From: Pseudomonas oryzihabitans
GTDB taxonomy: Bacteria > Pseudomonadota > Gammaproteobacteria > Pseudomonadales > Pseudomonadaceae
DNA length: 64,000 bases
Assembly (NCBI RefSeq): GCF_001518815.1
Contig: NZ_CP013987.1
Span: 2,192,501 to 2,256,500, forward strand
Direction: 5' to 3'
Shown: positions 11,035 to 19,476 of the stretch, in pieces
Numbering within the stretch: the first letter of the stretch is position 1
Layout of the letters: the number at the start of each line of letters is the position of its first letter
Notes under the pieces: generated by a model
What the model was told of the DNA's origin: nothing
The model's input: the letters and a program-made list of their open reading frames with translations, nothing else
Databases searched by the model: none
Position numbers and translations under genes: made by a program

Positions 11035-11886
11035 CTAGGCGGAGCCTAGGACCTTGATGGTGGCCGGGTGCTGTCCCCATTCGCTCCAGGAGCCGTCGTA
11101 GAGTCGCCCATCCGGCAGCCCTGCGACATTGAGCGCGAGCAGCAGGACCGCCGCAGTAACGCCGCTGCCGCAACTGGTGATCACCGGATGCAGGCCATCG
11201 ACGCCCAGTGCATGGAAGCGCTGGCGCAATTCCTGGGGTGGCAACAGGGTGCCGTCTTCGGCGAGCAGGCTGTCATAGGGGAGGCTTTGGCTACCAGGCA
11301 TATGGCCGGACGCCACGCCTGGGCGTGGCTCGGGGATCTCGCCAGTGAAGCGCTTGGCGCCACGCGCATCCAGCACCTGGGTCTGGCCTACGCTAAGTGC
11401 GGTCTGGACGTCGCCCAGGCCGCAGAGCAGGCGATTGTTGAGGATGGTGGGATAGGGCGGCTGGGGCACGGGCTGGTTAACGCCAGCTTCCAGTGGCAGC
11501 CCCTGGTCACGCCAGAGCGGCAGGCCGCCATCCAGGACCGCGACCTGATCGTGACCGAACAGGCGGAATAGCCACCAGGCGCGGGCGGCGGAAAAGAGGC
11601 CCTTCTGGTCGTAGATCACCACGGAGGTCGTGGGTGTGACACCCAACTCGCCGGCGAGTCTGGCGAAGCGCCCGGCGCTGGGTACCATGTGCGGCAGCGG
11701 CGTATCCGGATCGGAAAAGTGTTCGATGTCGAAACGCAGGGCACCGGGAATGTGCTGCTGCCGATAGGTTTCGTCGGCGACCTGAGGCTCGTTCGGTAGA
11801 TAGAGACTGGCATCGAGGATCATGAGATCCGTGCGGCCGAGTTGATCTTGCAGCCAGGCGGCGGTGACCAGCGGGGAGGCGATCAT
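11035..11886 (-). CDS. sseA: Sulfurtransferase (3-mercaptopyruvate/thiosulfate type)
   Basis: The 283-residue protein has two rhodanese domains. The N-terminal one (about 5-125) is catalytically inactive in this family. The C-terminal one carries the active-site loop CGSGVTA with C239, the form typical of 3-mercaptopyruvate sulfurtransferases rather than the CRKGVTA of rhodaneses. Conserved VIYDQKGLFSAARAWWLFRLFGH supports the assignment. AAGGAG precedes the start. It would transfer sulfur from mercaptopyruvate to thiophilic acceptors in the cytoplasm, and it lies next to the cysteine-related gene group. Confidence 0.9.
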   Translation of the reverse strand: MIASPLVTAAWLQDQLGRTDLMILDASLYLPNEPQVADETYRQQHIPGALRFDIEHFSDPDTPLPHMVPSAGRFARLAGELGVTPTTSVVIYDQKGLFSAARAWWLFRLFGHDQVAVLDGGLPLWRDQGLPLEAGVNQPVPQPPYPTILNNRLLCGLGDVQTALSVGQTQVLDARGAKRFTGEIPEPRPGVASGHMPGSQSLPYDSLLAEDGTLLPPQELRQRFHALGVDGLHPVITSCGSGVTAAVLLLALNVAGLPDGRLYDGSWSEWGQHPATIKVLGSA

Positions 11887-12000
11887 GGAGCACTCCTTGA
11901 TGGGCGAAGGGCGACAGCTTACCGCGCCTGGTGCGACGCAGGCTGTCAGGGATGATCGGATACTTTATCCTCGTCAGCCTGGCAACTGGGTAGATAACTT

Positions 12001-12945
12001 ATGAGCGAATTTAATGGGCAACCCACGGGTGGCAATGACTGGCAGCTGAGTCGCATCGTTGGCGAACTGCATGCCGCACGCAGCCAATGGCGCGAAACGC
12101 ACGGGCGCTTCCGTGAATTCAGCGGCCGCGAACTGCCGTCACGCAGTGTCATGGCCAGCGTGATCGAATCCCTGAGCGGCGCGCTCTTTCCGCTGCGGCT
12201 CGGACCGGATCAGCTGCGCCAGGAAAGCGAGGACTTCTATGTCGGCTTCGAACTGGAACGCGCGCTCAATGCCCTGATGATCCAGGCGAAGCTGGAGCTC
12301 GACTATTTCGGCAAACAGCGTGGTGAGAACGGTGTCGATCGCGCCGACGAGGCCCGGCGGCTGGTACAGGCCTTCGCCCTGGCCCTGCCGGATCTGCGCC
12401 GTCTGCTGGACACCGACGTCATCGCCGCCTACCAGGGCGACCCGGCCGCGCGCAGCGTGGACGAGGTGCTGCTCTGCTATCCGGGCATCCACGCCATGAT
12501 CCACCATCGCATCGCCCATCATTTCTATCGCAGCGGGCTGCCGCTGCTGGCGCGCATGGTGAGTGAGCGGGCACATTCGGCCACTGGCATCGACATCCAC
12601 CCGGGCGCCCAGATCGGCGAAGGCTTCTTCATCGATCATGGTACCGGCGTGGTGATTGGCGAGACTTGCATCATCGGTGACCGGGTACGCATCTATCAGG
12701 CGGTGACCCTGGGCGCCAAGCGCTTCCCGGCCGATGCCGAGGGCAACCTCAAGAAGGGGCACCCGCGCCATCCCATCGTCGAGGACGACGTGGTGATCTA
12801 TGCCGGGGCCACCATCCTCGGGCGCATCACCATCGGCCAGGGCTCGACCATTGGCGGCAACGTCTGGCTGACCCATGGCGTGCCAGCCAACAGCAACGTC
12901 AGCCAGGCCAGCCTGCAGGGCTGCGCTGGTCTGGCTCAGGAGTAG
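12001..12945 (+). CDS. epsC: Serine O-acetyltransferase, EpsC type
   Basis: This enzyme acetylates L-serine with acetyl-CoA, the step before cysteine synthase. The 314-residue protein has an N-terminal helical domain and a C-terminal left-handed beta-helix of hexapeptide repeats (HPGAQIGEGFFIDHGTGVVIGETCIIGDRVRIYQAVTLGAK). The His/Asp pair in FFIDHGTG is the catalytic dyad of the family. It matches the long EpsC/CysE-like form rather than the approximately 260-residue housekeeping CysE. It converges on the ABC transporter genes, overlapping the last one by 10 bp, and sits in a cysteine/cystine group. Confidence 0.92.
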   Translation: MSEFNGQPTGGNDWQLSRIVGELHAARSQWRETHGRFREFSGRELPSRSVMASVIESLSGALFPLRLGPDQLRQESEDFYVGFELERALNALMIQAKLELDYFGKQRGENGVDRADEARRLVQAFALALPDLRRLLDTDVIAAYQGDPAARSVDEVLLCYPGIHAMIHHRIAHHFYRSGLPLLARMVSERAHSATGIDIHPGAQIGEGFFIDHGTGVVIGETCIIGDRVRIYQAVTLGAKRFPADAEGNLKKGHPRHPIVEDDVVIYAGATILGRITIGQGSTIGGNVWLTHGVPANSNVSQASLQGCAGLAQE

Positions 12946-13700
12946 TCGGCAGCGCTATCGCGAACGAACTTGGCGAGAAAACGCCGGGTTCGTTCCTCCC
13001 GCGGTCGATTGAACAGCTCGGCCGCCGGGCCCTGTTCGACGATGTGGCCACCGTCCATGAACAGCACGCGGTGGGCGACGTCACGGGCGAACGCCATCTC
13101 GTGGGTCACGATGAGCAGGGTACGGCCTTCCTGGGCCAGCCCACGAATCGTCTCCAGCACCTCGCCGACCCGCTCGGGATCGAGCGCCGAAGTCGGTTCG
13201 TCGAAAAGAATGGCCTGGGGCCGCATGGCCAGCGCGCGAGCGATGGCGACCCGTTGCTGCTGCCCACCGGACAACTGCCCCGGATAGCTGTCGGCCTTGT
13301 CGGCCAGGCCGACCTTGGACAAGAGTTCGCGGCCGTGGGCGAGGGCGCTGGTGCGGTCCTCGCCCTGGACGATGAGCGGGCCCTCGATCACGTTCTCCAG
13401 CGCGGTGCGATGGGGGAACAGATTGAAGTTCTGGAAAACGAAACCCATGCGCTGGCGCACCTGGCGGATGGTCGCCTGCTGGGATTTCAGCGGCCGGCTC
13501 GCGTCGATGGTCAACTCGCCCAGGCGGATGCTGCCGGCATCCGGCGTTTCCAGCAGGTTCAGGCAGCGCAACAGGGTGGTCTTGCCCGAACCGCTGGGGC
13601 CGATGATGGCCACCACCTCGCCCTGGGCTACCTCCAGATCGATGGCCTGGAGCACGGTCTGCTGCCGGAAGGACTTGGACAGCCCCTTCACCTGGATCAT
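12936..13700 (-). CDS. tcyN: Amino acid ABC transporter ATP-binding protein (cystine type)
   Basis: The 254-residue ATPase has Walker A GPSGSGKTT (about 34-42), the signature LSGGQQQR and Walker B ILFDEPTSALDP. It belongs to the polar amino acid family close to YecC/TcyN. The ATG at 13700 overlaps the permease stop (ATGA), so the three transporter genes form one translationally coupled operon. The substrate is inferred as cystine/cysteine from the FliY-like binding protein and the neighbouring D-cysteine desulfhydrase and serine acetyltransferase; another polar amino acid remains possible. Confidence 0.88.
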   Translation of the reverse strand: MIQVKGLSKSFRQQTVLQAIDLEVAQGEVVAIIGPSGSGKTTLLRCLNLLETPDAGSIRLGELTIDASRPLKSQQATIRQVRQRMGFVFQNFNLFPHRTALENVIEGPLIVQGEDRTSALAHGRELLSKVGLADKADSYPGQLSGGQQQRVAIARALAMRPQAILFDEPTSALDPERVGEVLETIRGLAQEGRTLLIVTHEMAFARDVAHRVLFMDGGHIVEQGPAAELFNRPREERTRRFLAKFVRDSAADYS

Positions 13701-14371
13701 GACTGGCCTCGTTCGTTGATGTGACGCCCGTAGTGCCGTTCCAGCCGGTTCTGCAAGGTGGACAGCAAGCTGGCCAGGATCCAGTAGAGCAACGCTGCCG
13801 CCAGATAGAGACTGAAGATCTCGAAGGTGCGGGCGGTGATCAGTTGGGCCTGGCGGAAGAGTTCGGGCACCTGGATGGTGGCGGCCAGCGAGGTGTCCTT
13901 CACCAGCGAAATGAAGCTGTTGCCCAGCGGCGGCAGGGCGATGCGCAGGGCCTGGGGCAGGATGGCGCGTCTCAAGGTCTGCAGGGGCGTCATGCCGATG
14001 CTGGCGGCGGCTTCCCATTGGCCGCGGTCGATGGCACCGATGGCCGAGCGAATGATCTCCGCCGTATAGGCCGCCATGTTCAGCGAGAAGCCGATCAGCG
14101 CCGCCGGGAGCGGATCGAGTTGCAGGCCCAGCTCGGGCAGGCCGTAGTAGATGACGAACAACTGCACCAGCAGCGGCGTACCTCGGAAAAAGGAGATGTA
14201 CAGCCGCGCGAGGCTACGTAGCAGCAGATTGGATGAACGCCGCAACAGGGCCAGGCCGAAGCCCAGCAGCAGTCCGAAGAACATGCCGCCAAGGCTCAGG
14301 ACCACGGTCCAGATCGCGCCCTTCAGCAGGAAGGGCAGCGAATCGAGCAGGAGCTGAAGGGTGCCACTCAT
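13697..14371 (-). CDS. tcyL: Amino acid ABC transporter permease (cystine type)
   Basis: The 224-residue inner-membrane permease has about five hydrophobic segments and the HisM/GlnP-type EAA loop (EAAASIGMTPLQTLRRAILPQALR). It resembles YecS/TcyL. The ATG at 14371 overlaps the stop of the binding protein gene, and its own stop overlaps the ATPase start. The GTG-type upstream extension of eight residues is not needed. Confidence 0.9.
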   Translation of the reverse strand: MSGTLQLLLDSLPFLLKGAIWTVVLSLGGMFFGLLLGFGLALLRRSSNLLLRSLARLYISFFRGTPLLVQLFVIYYGLPELGLQLDPLPAALIGFSLNMAAYTAEIIRSAIGAIDRGQWEAAASIGMTPLQTLRRAILPQALRIALPPLGNSFISLVKDTSLAATIQVPELFRQAQLITARTFEIFSLYLAAALLYWILASLLSTLQNRLERHYGRHINERGQS

Positions 14372-15165
14372 TGGGTGACGTCGGCCTTGAACCACTTCTC
14401 GGAGATCTTCGCCAGCGTGCCGTCAGCGCGCAGCTTGGCGATGGCCTGGTCGACCGCGGCGTGGAATTCCGGATCGCCCTTGCGCTCGGCGACGCCCGAT
14501 TCCTGACGGCTGAAGGGTTCGCCGGCCAGTGCCAGGCGGTCCTTGGTCTTGGACAGCAGCTCCAGGGCGGCCAGGCGGTCGACGAGGATGGCGTCGATGC
14601 GGCCTACGCGCAGGTCCTGGTATTTGGTCGGGTCGTCTTCGTAGGTGCGGACATCCGCCTTGGGTACGTTCTGGCGCAGCCACTGCTCATAGTTGGTGCC
14701 CAGACCGACGCCGACCTTCTTGCCGGCGAGATCGGCGGCGGTCTTGATGCTGTCGACGTCGTCCTTGCGTACCAGGGCCTGGATGCCGGAGACGGTGTAG
14801 GGGGTGGAGAAGTCGTATTTCTTCTTGCGCTCCTCACTGATGGTCACCTGATTGATCACCACATCCAGGCGACGCGACTCAAGGGCGGCCAACAGGCCGT
14901 CCCACTTGCCGGGCTGGATCTTGGCATCGACGCCCAGTTCCTTGGCCAGGGCCTTGGCGAAGTCCACTTCGAAACCGGTCAGCTGGCCCTGCTCGTTCTG
15001 GAAGCTGAAGGGTGGGTAGGTGCCTTCCAGGCCAACGACCAGTTCGCCGCGCTGCTTGACGGTCTGCAGCAGGTCTTCGGCCTGAGCGGTGGCCTGGTGC
15101 GCCAGGCCTAGGGCCAGCAACAGGGCGGCACTACGGAACAGACGCTGGGAGAGAGGTTTGCGCAT
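14368..15165 (-). CDS. tcyJ: Periplasmic cystine-binding protein (FliY/TcyJ type)
   Basis: A family 3 solute-binding protein of 265 residues (E. coli FliY has 266). The N-terminus MRKPLSQRLFRSAALLLALG...ATAQA is a Sec signal peptide with a plausible cleavage near residue 29. The mature part contains LVVGLEGTYPPFSFQ, GFEVDFAKALAKELG and FDFSTPYT-like features of polar amino acid binders. AAGGAT precedes the start. It is first in the three-gene transporter operon and downstream of the convergent-strand dcyD in the same direction. Confidence 0.9.
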   Translation of the reverse strand: MRKPLSQRLFRSAALLLALGLAHQATAQAEDLLQTVKQRGELVVGLEGTYPPFSFQNEQGQLTGFEVDFAKALAKELGVDAKIQPGKWDGLLAALESRRLDVVINQVTISEERKKKYDFSTPYTVSGIQALVRKDDVDSIKTAADLAGKKVGVGLGTNYEQWLRQNVPKADVRTYEDDPTKYQDLRVGRIDAILVDRLAALELLSKTKDRLALAGEPFSRQESGVAERKGDPEFHAAVDQAIAKLRADGTLAKISEKWFKADVTQ

Positions 15166-15276
15166 GAGGTGATCCTTGAGTGTATGAGGGTGCGCCACTA
15201 TGGGGGTGTCTGATCTGACATCCCAAGTCCGAAAACTGCTGACGTTATGCCATCGCCCAGTCAGTTGGCTAGCCGA

Positions 15277-16269
15277 TCAAGCCAACCAATCGCCGTAGGC
15301 AAAGGTGCCCGGCGCCCCGCCGGTGTGCAGGAACACTACTGGCCCGGGTGGCAAGGCATCGGTAGTCACCAGGTCCAGCAGGCCGGCCATGGCCTTGCCG
15401 GTATAGACCGGATCCAGCACCAGGCCTTCCAGGCGGCCTAGGCAGCGGATGGCGGCCAGGGTGCCGGGATTGGGTTCGCCATAGCGTGGGCCGAAGTAGC
15501 CGTCGCGCAACACAGGTGGATCTTCAGGCGCGGTGACCCCCAGCAGCTCGGCAAGTTGTTGGCGCAACAGGGCTACCTTGGGCAACTGTTCGGCCTGAGT
15601 GCGTGAGACGGTGATGCCGATCACCGGCATGCCCGGTCGCAGATGATGGAAGGCAAGGTCCAGCCCGGCCTGGGTGCCGGCGCTGCCGGAGGCGAGAATG
15701 ACGGCGGCCGGTTGCAGGTCCAGGGCATCCAGTTGCCCGGCCAGCTCCAGACCGGCGCGGACGTAGCCGAGGGCGCCCAGGGCACTTGAACCGCCGATGG
15801 GGATCACACGTGGCGTGCGCCCCTGCTGGCGCAGGCGCTCGGCCTCGGCTTCCAGCTGATTGAGCGGATCATCGAGGACCGCGACCGAACGGATCTGGGC
15901 GCCAAACAGCTCCAGTAGAAGGCGATTGCCGCCGTGCAGATAACCGGGATCTGTTGTGCCGAGGGGATTTTCCAACAGGGCCACGCACTCCAGCCCCTGC
16001 TGGGCCGCGACGGCCGCGGTCTGGCGAACGTGGTTGGACTGGATGGCGCCCGCGGTCACCAGGGTGTCGGCACCTGCAGCCAGGGCCTCGGCGACGAGGT
16101 ACTCCAGCTTGCGCACCTTGTTGCCGCCCAGGGCCAGGCTGGTGGTGTCGTCGCGCTTGCAATAGATCGGTCGGCCAAGTTCCGCCGACAGCCGTGGCAG
16201 GACATCCAGCGGGGTTGCCGAGGGTTGTAGCGTCAGGCGCGGGAAGCGGGCGAGGGCGGTGGCGAGCAT
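15277..16269 (-). CDS. dcyD: D-cysteine desulfhydrase
   Basis: This PLP enzyme of the ACC-deaminase/DcyD fold splits D-cysteine to pyruvate, ammonia and sulfide. The protein has 330 residues. The PLP lysine lies in LGGNKVRKLEYL, followed by GAIQSNHVRQTAAVAA, the DcyD-type motif. Its stop lies 111 bp before the binding protein gene in the same direction. The pairing with a FliY-like cystine importer is well known in E. coli (dcyD next to fliY-yecSC) and is the main support for the transporter's substrate. Confidence 0.92.
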   Translation of the reverse strand: MLATALARFPRLTLQPSATPLDVLPRLSAELGRPIYCKRDDTTSLALGGNKVRKLEYLVAEALAAGADTLVTAGAIQSNHVRQTAAVAAQQGLECVALLENPLGTTDPGYLHGGNRLLLELFGAQIRSVAVLDDPLNQLEAEAERLRQQGRTPRVIPIGGSSALGALGYVRAGLELAGQLDALDLQPAAVILASGSAGTQAGLDLAFHHLRPGMPVIGITVSRTQAEQLPKVALLRQQLAELLGVTAPEDPPVLRDGYFGPRYGEPNPGTLAAIRCLGRLEGLVLDPVYTGKAMAGLLDLVTTDALPPGPVVFLHTGGAPGTFAYGDWLA

Positions 16270-16337
16270 GGCGAGGCCTGATGCGGGGAGCGGGTCGTCA
16301 CTCTAGGCCGAAGCCGCGCTCGCCAGCAATCCTGGCT

Positions 16338-16991
16338 TCAGGCCAGATCAGGGCGGCGCGCCAGGGCCTGGGGCACCAGGGAGCGCAACAGCACCCCGTA
16401 GAGCGGCACGAAGAGCAGCAGGCTGACCGTCAGCTTGACGCCATAGTCGACCAGGGCGATCTCCGGCCAGTGACTGGCCATGAAGGGGTTGTCGCTGCGC
16501 CAGAAGGCCACGAAGAAGAAGGCGAGGGTATCGAGCCCATTGCCGAACAGGGTCGAGGCGGTTGGCGCCAGCCACCAGTGGGGTGAGCGCCGCAGCCGGT
16601 CGAACACCTGAATGTCGAGCAGTTGGCCGAGCACGTAGGCGCAAAAGCTGGCCAGCGAAATGCGCAGGACAAAGACGTTGACCACGGCCAGCGCCGTCCA
16701 GCCCTGGAAGCCGCCGTCCTGGAACAGCACGGAAACCAGGTAGGAGACCACCAGCGCCGGGACCATTACCCGCGCGATGACCTGGCGCGCAGGAGCCTTG
16801 CCCATTACCCGGACGGTAAGGTCGGTGGCCAGGAAGATGAAGGGGAAGCTGAAGGCGCCCCAGGTGGTATGCCAGCCGAAGAGCTGCAGCGGGAGCTGCA
16901 CCAGGTAATTGCTGGCGATGATGATGAGGATGTGGAAACCGACGAGGGCGGCCACCAGGGCACGCCGCGGGGTAGCAGGCAAGGCAGACAT
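16338..16991 (-). CDS. yhhQ: Queuosine-precursor transporter, YhhQ/VUT family
   Basis: The 217-residue integral membrane protein has six to seven hydrophobic segments (FHILIIIASNYLVQLPLQLFG; FPFIFLATDLTVRVMG). Family members (COG1738) take up 7-cyano-7-deazaguanine or related queuosine precursors. The N-terminus MSALPATPRRALVAALVG starts at an ATG whose ribosome binding site AAGGA lies inside a preQ1-I riboswitch (see that entry), strong contextual support for the function. It is probably monocistronic. Confidence 0.92.
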   Translation of the reverse strand: MSALPATPRRALVAALVGFHILIIIASNYLVQLPLQLFGWHTTWGAFSFPFIFLATDLTVRVMGKAPARQVIARVMVPALVVSYLVSVLFQDGGFQGWTALAVVNVFVLRISLASFCAYVLGQLLDIQVFDRLRRSPHWWLAPTASTLFGNGLDTLAFFFVAFWRSDNPFMASHWPEIALVDYGVKLTVSLLLFVPLYGVLLRSLVPQALARRPDLA

Positions 16992-16997
16992 GGGCAG

Positions 16998-17031
16998 TCC
17001 TTTTTTGATTACCTGGGGTGAGGGAACCCAG
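16998..17031 (-). promoter_or_regulatory. preQ1-I riboswitch controlling yhhQ translation
   Basis: Read on the minus strand, CTGGG (17031-17027) pairs with CCCAG (17017-17013) to form P1. It is followed by GGTAATCAAAAAAGG. This closely parallels the well-studied Thermoanaerobacter tengcongensis preQ1-I aptamer in stem, C-rich loop and A-rich tail. Loop bases TCC (17025-17023) can pair with GGA (17000-16998), forming the pseudoknot. That GGA is the Shine-Dalgarno sequence 7 nt before the ATG, so ligand binding should block translation. It sits directly in front of a queuosine-precursor transporter gene, as expected. Confidence 0.8.
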
Positions 17032-17183
17032 GGCGCTGAGGCGGGGCGGCATTCTACGGATTCACAATGCCCCTGGCGAGTGCGGCCCGGCGGGGGATGA
17101 CCAAAAGACCCGGTTGAGCGATGGGCAGACCCCTCGGGCTCCTGATAACTTGTACGACTTCCGCACGAACAGAGAGCTTCCAG

Positions 17184-18221
17184 ATGCACTTTCGATCGCT
17201 GGGTCGTACCGATCTCAAGGTTAGCGCCATCGCGCTGGGCACCATGACCTGGGGTGAGCAGAACACCGAAGCCGAGGCCTTCGAGCAGCTGCGCGCTGCC
17301 AAGGCTGCCGGGGTCAACTTCATCGACACGGCGGAGATGTATCCGGTACCGCCGCGCGCCGAAACCTATACCCGTACCGAAACCATCATCGGCAACTATT
17401 TTCGCCAGCAGGGTGACCGCGCCGACTGGATACTGGCCAGCAAGGCGGCCGGTCCCGGGCGCGACATGGACTATATCCGCGAGGGCGGGCTGGCGTTCAC
17501 AAAGGCCAATCTCACCGCGGCGCTGGACGCCAGTCTCAAGCGCCTCAACACCGACTACCTGGATCTCTACCAGCTGCACTGGCCGGATCGCCGGACGAAC
17601 TACTTCGGTCAGCTGGGTTATGAGCACAGCGAGGCGGCCTTCACGCCCCTGGAAGAGACTCTCGAAGCCCTCGACGGCCTGGTGCGCGCGGGCAAGGTCC
17701 GCCATGTGGGCCTGTCCAACGAAACGCCATGGGGCGTGCAGCAGTTTCTGCACCTGAGCGAGACCCGGGGCTGGCCGCGGGTGGTCTCCATCCAGAATCC
17801 CTACAACCTGCTCAATCGCAGCTTCGAAGTCGGTCTGGCCGAGCAGGCCATCCGTGAGCAGGTGGGCTTGCTGGCCTATTCGCCGCTCGCCTTTGGCGTG
17901 CTGGCTGGCAAATACCTGCAGGGCGCCCGTCCGGACGGTGCCCGGCTGACCCTGTTCGAGCGCTTCCAGCGCTACAGCAATCCCCAGGCGCAGCGTGCCG
18001 CCCAGGCCTATGTCGAGTTGGCGCGGGACCGTGGTCTGGATCCGGCGCAGATGGCTCTGGCTTTCGTCACCAGCCGCCCCTTCGTGACCAGCAACATCAT
18101 CGGCGCCACCTCGCTCGCCCAGCTGGAAAGCAATCTGGCGAGCAGCGAACTGGTACTGGACAGCGAAACGCTGGCCGCCATCGAAGCCATCCACGTCGCC
18201 CAGCCCAATCCGGCGCCTTGA
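17184..18221 (+). CDS. tas: Aldo/keto reductase, Tas family
   Basis: An NADP(H)-dependent aldo/keto reductase of 345 residues (E. coli Tas has 346). Family motifs: LGRTDLKVSAIALGTMTWGEQN, the catalytic-region Asp/Tyr segment NFIDTAEMYPVPP, YLDLYQLHWPDR, and the C-terminal NADPH-binding TSNIIGATSLAQLESNL. The ATG at 17184 begins MHFRSLGRTDLKVS, the family N-terminus. The physiological substrate is not clear. It is a single gene ended by a strong terminator. Confidence 0.93.
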   Translation: MHFRSLGRTDLKVSAIALGTMTWGEQNTEAEAFEQLRAAKAAGVNFIDTAEMYPVPPRAETYTRTETIIGNYFRQQGDRADWILASKAAGPGRDMDYIREGGLAFTKANLTAALDASLKRLNTDYLDLYQLHWPDRRTNYFGQLGYEHSEAAFTPLEETLEALDGLVRAGKVRHVGLSNETPWGVQQFLHLSETRGWPRVVSIQNPYNLLNRSFEVGLAEQAIREQVGLLAYSPLAFGVLAGKYLQGARPDGARLTLFERFQRYSNPQAQRAAQAYVELARDRGLDPAQMALAFVTSRPFVTSNIIGATSLAQLESNLASSELVLDSETLAAIEAIHVAQPNPAP

Positions 18222-18237
18222 TCCACGCGGCACGCCA

Positions 18238-18273
18238 ACGCCCGGTACAGCACTGTACCGGGCGTGTTTTTTG
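18238..18273 (+). terminator. Terminator of the aldo/keto reductase gene
   Basis: A 13-bp perfect stem (ACGCCCGGTACAG / CTGTACCGGGCGT) with a 2-nt gap is followed by GTTTTTT. The extreme symmetry also makes it look bidirectional, but only the plus strand has the T run. Confidence 0.9.
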
Positions 18274-18418
18274 GGGAGATCCAGTGGCTAACAGGGGCAG
18301 TCGGTACGGCTGCGCTCGACAGGGCAGCGGCGCAAGGCCTGCTGACCCTGACGCCTATTAAAACCTTGGCCTTGACGCCCTAGAGTCGGACCTTTCCTCA
18401 CGCGTGCAGGTGTCCGCC

Positions 18419-19123
18419 ATGGCGTCATACGAGATCGTGCTCCTGGGTGATCAAGATGCTTCCATCCTCGCTCATCAGGCCATTCCACAGGCCCTGGCGC
18501 TGGCTGCCACGGAGCTCGGCGTCGTACTGCGGCCGCGCTGGCTGCCGAGCGTGGAAGCGGATGGCGCGCTGCGCGCCTGTGACGGTCTCTGGTGCGTCCC
18601 GGGCAGCCCCTATCGTAATCGTGAAGGTGTCCTGGCGACGATCCGCACGGTCCGGGAGCAGCGGATTCCTTTTCTCGGTACCTGCGGCGGTCTGCAGTAT
18701 GCGTTGCTGGAATACGCCCACTCGGTGCTGGGCTGGGCCGATGCCGCCCACGCCGAGGAAAATCCATTGACGACACGGGCATTGCTGGCGCCGCTGAGCT
18801 GTGCCCGCGTTGAATTTCACAATGAACTCCGTCTGCTACCGGATTCGCGGCTGATAGGGCTGGACGGAAGCGAGCGGGCCCGGGCTGCCTATCATTGTCG
18901 CTTCGGCGTGAATGCCGAGTACCTGCCGGCGCTGCTCGCCGCGGGCTGGCGCGTGCTGGCCTGGGATGACGAAGAGCTGCCGGTCGCCTTCGAACTCCAG
19001 ACCCATCCCTGTCATTTCGGCACCCTCTACCAGCCGGAACGCGAAGCGCTGGCCGGGCAGGTGCCGGTGGCGGTGCGGTCCTGGCTGAAGGCGGTTATCG
19101 CCGCCCGGGCAGAGCAGCCATGA
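18419..19123 (+). CDS. CTP synthase-like class I glutamine amidotransferase domain protein
   Basis: The 234-residue protein is a free-standing class I amidotransferase fold with nucleophile C89 in FLGTCGGLQYALLEYA, a motif closest to the GATase domain of CTP synthases. A His/Glu pair expected near the C-terminus is less clear (FELQTHPCHFGTLYQPE contains candidates), so hydrolytic activity is uncertain. The ATG at 18419 has AGGTG six bases upstream. Its stop overlaps the start of a monooxygenase-domain protein (ATGA). I know no established role for this pair. Confidence 0.75.
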   Translation: MASYEIVLLGDQDASILAHQAIPQALALAATELGVVLRPRWLPSVEADGALRACDGLWCVPGSPYRNREGVLATIRTVREQRIPFLGTCGGLQYALLEYAHSVLGWADAAHAEENPLTTRALLAPLSCARVEFHNELRLLPDSRLIGLDGSERARAAYHCRFGVNAEYLPALLAAGWRVLAWDDEELPVAFELQTHPCHFGTLYQPEREALAGQVPVAVRSWLKAVIAARAEQP

Positions 19124-19476
19124 GCCGGGTGGCCGTGCCTGAGGACTGCGTAGTCGTCGCCTTCGTCTCACAGCGCGCGGACGAGGATCCCGCCTATGAG
19201 CGGATGGCCAGGCGCATGCTGGAGCTGGCGCAGGAGCAGCCGGGCTTTCTGGCGGTGGAGTCGGTGCGTGGCGCCGATGGCCTGGGCATCACGCTGTCCT
19301 ACTGGGTCGACCAGGCCTCCGCGGCGGCCTGGGGCACCCATCCGGAGCATCGCGAGGCGCAACGGCTGGGCCATGAACGCTGGTATCGCTGGCATGACAT
19401 CCGGGTCATGCGGCTGCTGTCGTCGCGTTCCGGGGCCGGCGTCACTCCACCCGAACCGCCCCCAGGGCCGGCGTGA
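19120..19476 (+). CDS. Antibiotic biosynthesis monooxygenase (ABM) domain protein
   Basis: A 118-residue ferredoxin-like alpha/beta barrel protein, with VVVAFVSQRADEDPAYERMARRMLELAQEQPGF and TLSYWVDQASAAAWGTHPEHREAQR typical of the ABM family, which includes heme-degrading and quinone-forming oxygenases as well as proteins of unknown role. Its ATG overlaps the stop of the amidotransferase gene, so the two are coupled. It converges with and overlaps the next gene by 35 bp. The specific substrate is unknown. Confidence 0.8.
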   Translation: MSRVAVPEDCVVVAFVSQRADEDPAYERMARRMLELAQEQPGFLAVESVRGADGLGITLSYWVDQASAAAWGTHPEHREAQRLGHERWYRWHDIRVMRLLSSRSGAGVTPPEPPPGPA

